A program made the translations under genes and the position numbers. From Candidatus Heimdallarchaeota archaeon (GTDB taxonomy: Archaea > Asgardarchaeota > Heimdallarchaeia > Heimdallarchaeales > Heimdallarchaeaceae), in the NCBI GenBank assembly GCA_016839875.1, contig JAEOTK010000305.1:1-33685 (forward strand): 33,685 nt of DNA, written 5' to 3'. Positions 32,410-33,685 of this stretch are shown here, piece after piece. The notes under the pieces are model-generated. The model ran no database searches. It saw only the letters and a list, made by a program, of their open reading frames with translations, and was not told the origin of the DNA. How positions within the stretch are numbered: position 1 is the first letter of the stretch; each line of letters begins with the position of its first letter.

Positions 32410-32845
32410 GTTCTAGATAGAATTTAAGCAAGGTTAACGCTTCACCCCATCCAGTAGCACAACCAATCATAGCTTTTCTTCCTTCTGGTGTATCATAGAA
32501 ACCATGTTCTTGGACTATCACTTTTGTACCTTCATCGATTTCTTTGAATAGTAAGTGTACATTAGTTGCATATTTAGGATTATCAGGATGCCACTGAAAC
32601 GCGAAATGTGTGGGTTCTATAACTTCTAATATTGGACCACCATCTTCTATGATACCACCCTGAACTTCAGATCTTTGATCCTCCCATCGAAAATAAATTT
32701 CTCCACCAGGTTTTCTATCTACTTTTGCACCTGTTGTAAACCATGAATCTAAGCCATCACTGGTTGTAATTGCATCAAAAACTTTCTCAATTGGAGCTTT
32801 AATGATAGTTGTGTGAATAATTTCGGTATCAAAAATATCTGTCAT
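32393..32845 (-). CDS. SRPBCC/AHSA1-family protein
   Basis: A 150-residue START-like helix-grip protein. It has the AHSA1 hallmarks IIKAPIEKVFDAITTSDGLDSWF near the start, the GGEIYFRW strand, FAFQWHPDNP, and a C-terminal helix GWGEALTLLKFYLEHG. The fold makes a hydrophobic pocket for lipids or other ligands. Despite the Aha1 name, no Hsp90 link is implied for archaeal members. ATG 32845 is preferred to TTG 32854. Function unknown. Confidence 0.9.
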   Translation of the reverse strand: MTDIFDTEIIHTTIIKAPIEKVFDAITTSDGLDSWFTTGAKVDRKPGGEIYFRWEDQRSEVQGGIIEDGGPILEVIEPTHFAFQWHPDNPKYATNVHLLFKEIDEGTKVIVQEHGFYDTPEGRKAMIGCATGWGEALTLLKFYLEHGVTY

Positions 32846-32980
32846 TTTAATCAAATAAACCTATCTTGATTCTACTTTTAACTGATTGGTTTTTTCAAAA
32901 AAATAAAGGTCTCGTTTTTATTATCTCCCCTTTTATATCCAAAACTAGGAGTAAACTTAAGTGGATGAGGTTATTCTCGA

Positions 32981-32990
32981 GTTATATATT
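32981..32990 (+). promoter_or_regulatory. TATA box of the nuclease-helicase gene
   Basis: GTTATATATT is centred about 20 bases before the ATG at 33006. That is slightly short for leaderless initiation, but it is the only good box nearby. The short gap (32846-33005) contains nothing else recognisable. Confidence 0.45.
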
Positions 32991-33005
32991 TAACAAGTGT
33001 TTGCT

Positions 33006-33685
33006 ATGAGTGCGAAACCTATCATTAACGTATCTGTAAGAAATTTAATTGAATACGTTATGCAAGAAGGAGATATTTCTTTCGTATTCTTCAAGCAATC
33101 TCGAATGACAGAAGGAACCAAAGCTCATCAGAAGGTTCAGAAATCTAGAGGGAAGGATTACCAGAAAGAAGTTACAATTTCAGGAGTAATCGAGAGGAAA
33201 GGATGCATTCTTAACATCAAAGGCAGAATAGATGGTATCTTGAAAAAAGACAAAGTTACTTTCATTGAAGAGATTAAATCAACAACCCAGAAACTTGAAT
33301 TATTAAAAAATGAATCTAATCCAAAATACTGGGCTCAAGCTAAAATCTACGCTTATCTATATTGCAAACAGAAGAAAATTAATTCAATAGGAATACAGCT
33401 AACTTATTATCAAACTGAATCACAGAAAACCAGAATTTTCACCGAAATTCATGAATTTAAAAATCTGGAATCATTCTGCTTAAGTATAATTGATGAATAT
33501 ATGAATTGGGCATCTACTCTAGGAAAATGGTTGTTCACAAGAAAAGAAAGCATAGGGAAGATAGATTTTCCTTTTCCGAAATATAGAATCGGTCAAGAAA
33601 ATTTAATCAAGGTTACCTCAGAAACTATTAAAAAACAAAATAAACTGTTTTGTCAAGCTCCGACTGGTATTGGAAAAACAATCGC
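33006..33685 (+). CDS. PD-(D/E)XK nuclease fused to XPD/DinG-like helicase, 3' end outside window
   Basis: The frame opens at ATG 33006 and runs off the window after 226 codons. Residues about 35-130 match a Cas4/RecB-like PD-(D/E)XK nuclease: His41 in EGTKAHQKV, Asp76 in IKGRIDGI, the Glu89-Ile-Lys91 catalytic pair in FIEEIKST, and the QAKIYAYLY helix motif. After a linker, PKYRIGQENLIK and FCQAPTGIGKT (216-225) give the Q-like motif and Walker A of superfamily-2 XPD/DinG helicases. The combined protein probably unwinds and cuts DNA in repair or end processing. The helicase motifs beyond motif I, and any Fe-S cysteines, lie outside the window. Confidence 0.85.
   Translation, partial: MSAKPIINVSVRNLIEYVMQEGDISFVFFKQSRMTEGTKAHQKVQKSRGKDYQKEVTISGVIERKGCILNIKGRIDGILKKDKVTFIEEIKSTTQKLELLKNESNPKYWAQAKIYAYLYCKQKKINSIGIQLTYYQTESQKTRIFTEIHEFKNLESFCLSIIDEYMNWASTLGKWLFTRKESIGKIDFPFPKYRIGQENLIKVTSETIKKQNKLFCQAPTGIGKTI

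Noticed and set aside
1..33685. CRISPR arrays, insertion sequences, prophage or integrase genes
   Set aside because: No regularly spaced direct repeats, transposase-like or integrase-like motifs were seen. The short inverted repeats found are all at promoters or gene ends.

Overview
The window reads as chromosomal DNA of a low-GC (about one third G+C by eye) archaeon. TATA-like boxes sit about 26 bases before many start codons, giving leaderless or near-leaderless transcripts. Other starts carry GGTGA-type ribosome binding sites. The gene set points the same way: a TrmB-family regulator, a stand-alone TrpB2, DinB-fold proteins, a parallel beta-helix surface protein and a membrane protein with a cytosolic longin/roadblock-like domain. 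An Asgard (Heimdallarchaeia-like) origin is my best guess. That is an inference from protein style, because no rRNA or universal marker gene lies in the window.

Layout. 1-2262: the 3' part of a short-chain dehydrogenase and a malic enzyme. 2351-4611: a soluble PAS-PAS-GAF-like histidine kinase with an overlapping receiver-only response regulator. 4725-6629: a small PLDc_N membrane protein, ABC ATPase and ABC-2 permease, overlapping one another. 6700-7683: a thioredoxin-reductase-like flavoprotein. 7714-13805, minus strand: an ABC exporter pair plus TrmB regulator in one operon, then a TPP-dependent (acetolactate-synthase-like) enzyme and a GPH-type transporter, each with its own promoter-like element. 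13947-16295, minus: a beta-helix surface protein and TrpB2. 16538-19024: a large ectodomain-TM-longin/roadblock-like protein. 19263-21914: a PNPOx-fold protein, alpha/beta hydrolase, DinB-like protein and small membrane protein. 21977-24217: an MFS exporter divergent from a winged-helix regulator whose promoter carries three TTCTCA-type inverted repeats. 24289-24540: an orphan 83-codon ORF with its own promoter and terminator. 24767-26713: an orphan family-5 solute-binding protein whose two halves appear in circularly permuted order. 26962-29675: a second PNPOx/DinB pair and an SLC45-like transporter with a long basic tail. 29699-32845, minus: radical SAM protein, GNAT acetyltransferase, MBL-fold hydrolase and SRPBCC protein. 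33006-end: the start of a PD-(D/E)XK nuclease fused to an XPD/DinG-like helicase.

Most units are single genes or short operons for sensing, transport and small-molecule metabolism. There is no rRNA, tRNA, CRISPR array, phage or insertion sequence that I can see.

The least ordinary signals are (1) the permuted, C-terminally anchored solute-binding protein, (2) the receptor-like 828-residue protein, (3) a repeated habit of perfect stem-loops that contain or abut stop codons, including one that covers the stops of two convergent genes, and (4) two operator-like repeat clusters next to regulator genes.
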